Below, one piece after another: positions 59,176 to 64,000 of a stretch of DNA of 64,000 bases. Below the pieces are notes generated by a model. It was not told the origin of the DNA. It saw nothing but the letters and a program-made list of their open reading frames with translations, and did no database searches. How positions within the stretch are numbered: position 1 is the first letter of the stretch; every line of letters begins with the position of its first letter. The position numbers and the translations under genes are program-made. The DNA is from Perognathus longimembris pacificus (Eukaryota > Chordata > Mammalia > Rodentia > Heteromyidae): contig NC_063162.1 of assembly GCF_023159225.1 (NCBI RefSeq), positions 94,692,880 through 94,756,879 of the forward strand, given 5' to 3'.

Positions 59176-62100
59176 GTATATATGTGATTTCTTCAGTTAA
59201 GTAATATTAGGTAGTTAGTAATATATTATGATGTAAGTAATGTACTAAAATTTACCATCTGAAGTTTATTTCCTTAAAATAATAATTTTGTTGAAGAACA
59301 CTGGAGGATTTTTGTGGTTTACATTCTAGTGTACAGGGCTCTATCTTAGGTCATGGTGATAACAGAAAAAAATGATCTGTTTGCTAAACTGACCAGAATC
59401 TGGTTATATTTGGAAGCTCTTACATGGGATCTGCTAATATCTAAGATATGCATTGTGAATGAGTAGGAAATTTACAAATGCCTCCAAGTTCAACCTGAGT
59501 AGACTCTGCTAAGTGTCATCCATTCACAAGGTAGATATTGGTTACTGAGCAGTCTGGGGGATGGGAAGGGAGCTGAAGACTGATGTATCAATTTTAATAT
59601 CCTTCTGTTACAGAAAAAAGATCAAATTGTTAATCATAATGCCAAAAAACTGTTTTCAAATTTATTTTCAATCCAATTTTGGTGAATCTGAAGATGTGAG
59701 TTGTGAAGGAAAGACTCTCTTACATACTACAGCAATGTTCTTGAACAGATTACTTTAGGTTGAGGAGAAAGATAAGAGGAATTGTCATGAAGGATGAGCT
59801 AATGGCTTTGTGGAGTTGGCCATCCCTAAGAATTTGTACTTTAGACATTACTCCAGATTCACAAGATGTTTGTTTACTTCTCTTCCCTATTTGGGTATTT
59901 CAGTTGAGATTGGTTGCCTTGGTTAAATGTTTTAAGAAAATTTACTACTTTAAGTGGTAAAAAAATTATAAATCCTTTAAAAATGTTTCTTATCAATATG
60001 GGGAGTAGGCCCTTGAGATTAAAATGATCATAAGGTTTGTAATTTCTGTGGTATCTCTACTTGGCTTATTAACTGGCTTATAAATGGTCACTCTCCTCCT
60101 ATGTCTTCATACAGTCTTTGTGTGTGTCTTAATGTCCTCATTGGTTAATAAGACCTAATCATCTTATATCAACTTACCTCTTATGGGATGGACCATAAAT
60201 CCAAACACAGTCTCATTTAGAAGAATGAATCTTAGGACCCACCTATATGAATTCTTAAGTGATATACCCTATAATAGTAATCTATCTGCTTAGAAAAACA
60301 GTATTGCTCTAGGCCTGTAAACATACAAAATGTTATTTTCATGACCTTAGGAATAGGTAATATTGTAGGGGAGAAAACACAATAAAAGTCAATGCTTCCT
60401 AGATTCTAATTCATTTAATAGTTTAAACACTCACTTTCACTTTGGCATGGGGTTTAAGTGCTATGTATTTTCTTAGCATTTTTTTCAAAAACAATTTCTA
60501 AGTATTGTAAGGTATTCCACATCCATACTTATTATTAAATTAAATACAAAAGTGTTAATAATTCATTTGAAATATGTCTTTTGAAGTTAGTTAATTTCCT
60601 AATCTATTTTGTCAAAGAAAAATGAGCCTCCAGAATTAAATTCAAGTTATAATGCATCTGTGAATTCTGATTCTCTTGCTCTGAAAGTACTGACAAGGAG
60701 ATGACAAAAGTAATAACTGGAAATATTTATAGAAAATGGGAATAACATTTTTCTAATCCCAAAGTATTTTTACAGAAAAAAGTATTAGTACACAAAATGT
60801 AGAAAGTGAAAGGAATATTTAAGATTCCCATTAAATATCATTTTATATTTGATGGTATATAATCTCCACTGGATGGTAGATGAATGAGACAGAAGTGTGT
60901 ATATCAGCCACAGCCCTACTACTTTGGGGATGTTTAATACTGACCAAGAGATGTACTTTCTAGTCAGAAAAGACAGATTAAACATAATGTGACCTACTCT
61001 TAACAAGTTCATTGTGAGACTTAAATTTATTTCAAAGGAGAAAACAGCAGAATCAGGTGTCTAAAAAGTAAAAAAAAAAAAAAAGTAAATATAGATTCTT
61101 AAGGTGAAATATATCACATGCAATAAAATAAAATGTAACTTCATAAAATTGCTATATTTTTAATTGACATTTGAAAAACCTGAGTTAAAGGAGCAACTTA
61201 TTGAAATTTATGGTTATATTTAATTATATTTATGCAAATACTCACTTCTAGCTGAAGATGATTGTGCTTCATGAAAGATCTTTTAGGGATGCACTATATA
61301 ATTATTTAAAGTATATGTATATAGTATACAAAACATAAAGCTATAAAATTCGGGCTATATAAAGGAAATCACTGAAATTTCTATTTATAAAAATCAATAA
61401 ATTTGTATTTGTATTTATTATGGTTCATTCATAGAAAATTAATATTTCAGATCTCACTCCTGCTATTTAGACAGCAAAGATACAAATTTCACTTTGAGGC
61501 TTATACTTATAACAAACAATCTCTTCTTACATGAATGGTTGGAATGGTTGTTGACCATGACAAACAGAATTATAATGTGCTTTTCTTTCAAAATAGGATT
61601 TTTAACTTCAATGAAACTACAATTTGATTTTTAAAATTATAGTTCAATCTCACCCATGTTCCTTTTTCTTTCAATGCTTCAGTGTGTTTATATCATTAAG
61701 GGATATTCAAAGATTTTAGAAAAAAAATCCATTTGAATTTGTACATTTCATCTGCATTTTAAACCTTCTTCTTTTGCCCTTTTCAGCTTAATTAAATAGT
61801 AACTTGTCACAAAGAGAGTAGTTTCATGTTAGAGATTACAATATCTTTTCCAGAACCAAGAAAATGACTTAAGAAACAATGACTGAATCATATTTTTTTC
61901 TTTTTTCTCCTGTACTAATAATTTGACTTATCCTTTTCCTTCAATTAAGATACTTCTCAGAACACATCCCAAAATGTAGCTTTGTGTCATAACCATTTGT
62001 ATAATCATTATGTAGTATTCTTCCCTTCCCAGATTCACAAATTTTCATAATATAAAACTCCTGCAACTGTATATTCTCACAATATATACCTTGCGCTACA

Positions 62101-64000
62101 TCATCTTCAAAAATGCATGTTCAATGCCAACTGTGTGCTTTGGAGCTGTTTAAAGCATGAAGAGAGCACGTCCTTCTGTGACATGCTTATACAAAGAGTT
62201 AAATAAACAGTACTGACCAGTCCAGAAAAATACACCAGATGTGCAGGTGGTAGTTAAATCAGTAAGAAATCTGATTTAATCAGTGTTGGGTTTCATTTAT
62301 AGTAAGCTTTTTTTTCTTAGAAATGTAGGAATACAGTAAGGAATACAAATGATTATGTAGATTTGGATGTGCTCAGTCATGCCGATGATATTGCTTTGGG
62401 ACCGAGTCTAAGTAAAGGGACAAAATGAATTGCACGTAATGCGCAGAATCAAATGAACAGGAATTTCGAGGCAAAGAAGATGTAAATGAAGTTGACTAGA
62501 GGATTCCTGGGCGGAGGCATGATCTATAAATCCTATTTGATGCAAAGATCTGGAAAAAAAAACAAGTTTTACAATTTAACACGAAAAGAAAGCACAGTCA
62601 ATCCTATTATTTTAAAAATACAACTTGGAGAGTGGCTATCCGATCACATTATGTTGACATCAAAGCTTACATTTTTTGTCTAAGTTTCCTTAGTAAAACT
62701 GGAAAAAAGGATAGATATTATTGTGAGGGGCAGAGATTCCTATGTGTGTTATAAGAATGGAGATTAACATCTGAAGTTCAAATGTAAAGTCATACATACA
62801 CAGCAAAAAGGAATTCCTTGTATATCTGTTACTTAAATCTTAAGTACTTAGTATTGTCTTAGTGCACATTGCAAATCTGTAACGGAAAAAAAAAAAAAAC
62901 CATGAGGAAATTCCACAGCTCTGGGTAAAGTGTAAAACACTGAACATTACAAAAACTGAAATATAAAGAGGACGCCTTGTAGGTAACAGAATGTGTTAAT
63001 GCCAGTTTTCAAACCTTAAAGATTTACTTTTTTCATTTTCTTTACTGAAATCAAGCACATGAAAATGAAATATTTGTCAATAAATGGAGATTAAATGTCT
63101 TCCTGTTCTATTCTGCACTGAAAACCTGTCACTTTATGGAGGGATATTAATAACTAACAATTACTGAGTTACTACTTTGCATTCCCAAGTGCTTCTTATG
63201 TATTTGAATCTTACTTTGCAAATATCAAGATTAAAATTTTTGTGACACTACTCCTAACAAAAGAAGATACTGAAGCAAGTTAAGCAAGCTGCCTATCTCT
63301 CAGAGCTGGTGCATCCATCTACATATGTTTACCCCAAACCATTGATCTCAGGGCCTATGGGTTTGGCTCTTTGGAAATTTCACCAAATATAGAATATACC
63401 ACTATCAACAGGAGTCTAATATATTTGAGATATAGTGACATACATAAAGTTCCCAATACTTTTGCAAGAGACAAAATTTATATTTAAAAATTTGGTTAAG
63501 AGATTGAAATGTATGATTTTAGTTGTAAGGACTGATCAACATTGGGATGGATAAAAAAGGGCACCTGCTTCTGTTCTCACCACTTGATATTACTCTCACA
63601 GTCATCCTGTAGAGATGACACTATGCTCCTTTGCAAGCTTCAAAAGGAATTGATTATAAGGCTTTAAGTAGAATAACTTAGGTTGGATTTTGGGGGGCTG
63701 GAGACTGGACTTAAATGTTCTTTTTGTTATTTTAAGTCCTCTAGTCATCAAATAATTTTAATGTGTAATCCAAGTTGAGAAAAATCTTATGTATTCTTGA
63801 AACTCTTTGACTCCTGTAGCAAAGCAACAAGTTAGCTCTGAAAGATGAGCTGACAGAAATGCAAAATACGTATTTCAATATGGTGAGTAAATGGAGATAG
63901 GCGCAAAATGGAATAATTTCTATGTATGTTGAAATAAAACTGTATCTTCAACTACTGCACAATGTGTCTCCCAATGATAACCCAAAGCCTTTAAGCTACT
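59176..64000. other. Repeat-poor part of AGMO intron 3
   Basis: About 4.8 kb of AT-rich sequence with no SINE, L1, LTR or exon that I recognise. Short A runs lie at about 61069-61084 and 62886-62900. Confidence 0.45.

Larger units (their letters stand above)
50209..64000 (+). other. AGMO: AGMO intron 3, partial (runs off the window)
   Basis: It begins with the donor gtaagc. No segment encoding the next expected AGMO residues (with an HxxHH box) was found up to the window end, so the intron is at least 13.8 kb. It holds SINE relics, one solo LTR, a CA repeat and an L1 3' end. Confidence 0.85.

Noticed and set aside
50209..64000. AGMO exon 4
   Set aside because: No frame with the next histidine box (HxxHH) flanked by AG and GT was found. 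It is probably beyond the window.

Overview
The window looks like vertebrate nuclear DNA from a rodent, most likely a geomyoid (kangaroo rat, pocket mouse or pocket gopher). The AT-rich sequence carries spliced exons with GT/AG borders, mammalian L1 elements, betaretrovirus-like LTRs, B1-like (7SL-derived) SINEs, and many copies of a dimeric SINE. In that SINE a tRNA-Ala/ID-like left half is joined to an unrelated right half, which is the published description of IDL-Geo, a family reported as restricted to Geomyoidea. There is no prokaryotic content.

Only one cellular gene is visible: the first three coding exons of AGMO (alkylglycerol monooxygenase, formerly TMEM195) on the + strand. They lie at 35820-35942, 37831-37961 and 50057-50208. 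Together they encode residues 1-135 plus one base of the next codon and end just after the first histidine box (HRMAH) of the di-iron centre. The rest of the gene must lie beyond 64000, because I find no exon 4 in the last 13.8 kb. In mammals MEOX2 lies upstream of AGMO, so 1-35.8 kb is probably the MEOX2-AGMO intergenic region. I did not find MEOX2 itself.

Layout. 1-11.6 kb: intergenic DNA with old SINEs and L1 3' ends, including an L1 with a 5' inversion. 11.68-19.12 kb: a complete-length L1 with target-site duplication (TSD), monomer-like repeats in its 5' UTR, and broken ORF1 and ORF2. 19.3-21.3 kb: SINEs. 21.38-26.59 kb: an LTR retroelement with paired LTRs, 6-bp TSD, primer-binding site and polypurine tract but no recognisable gag, protease or polymerase. 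26.6-35.7 kb: SINEs, L1 relics and an antisense LTR-like block. 35.8-64 kb: AGMO exons and introns. Intron 2 holds a head-to-head L1 pair, purine tracts, and an unusual 1.9-kb duplication around a young SINE (46483-48934). Intron 3 holds a 511-bp solo LTR with perfect 6-bp TSD.

The most interesting structure is the duplication at 46.5-48.9 kb. A SINE sits exactly between two copies of the same 1.9-kb target, and the left copy has lost 1.55 kb through a 5-bp microhomology. Both retained blocks are base-for-base identical, so this is either a very recent rearrangement or an assembly artefact.
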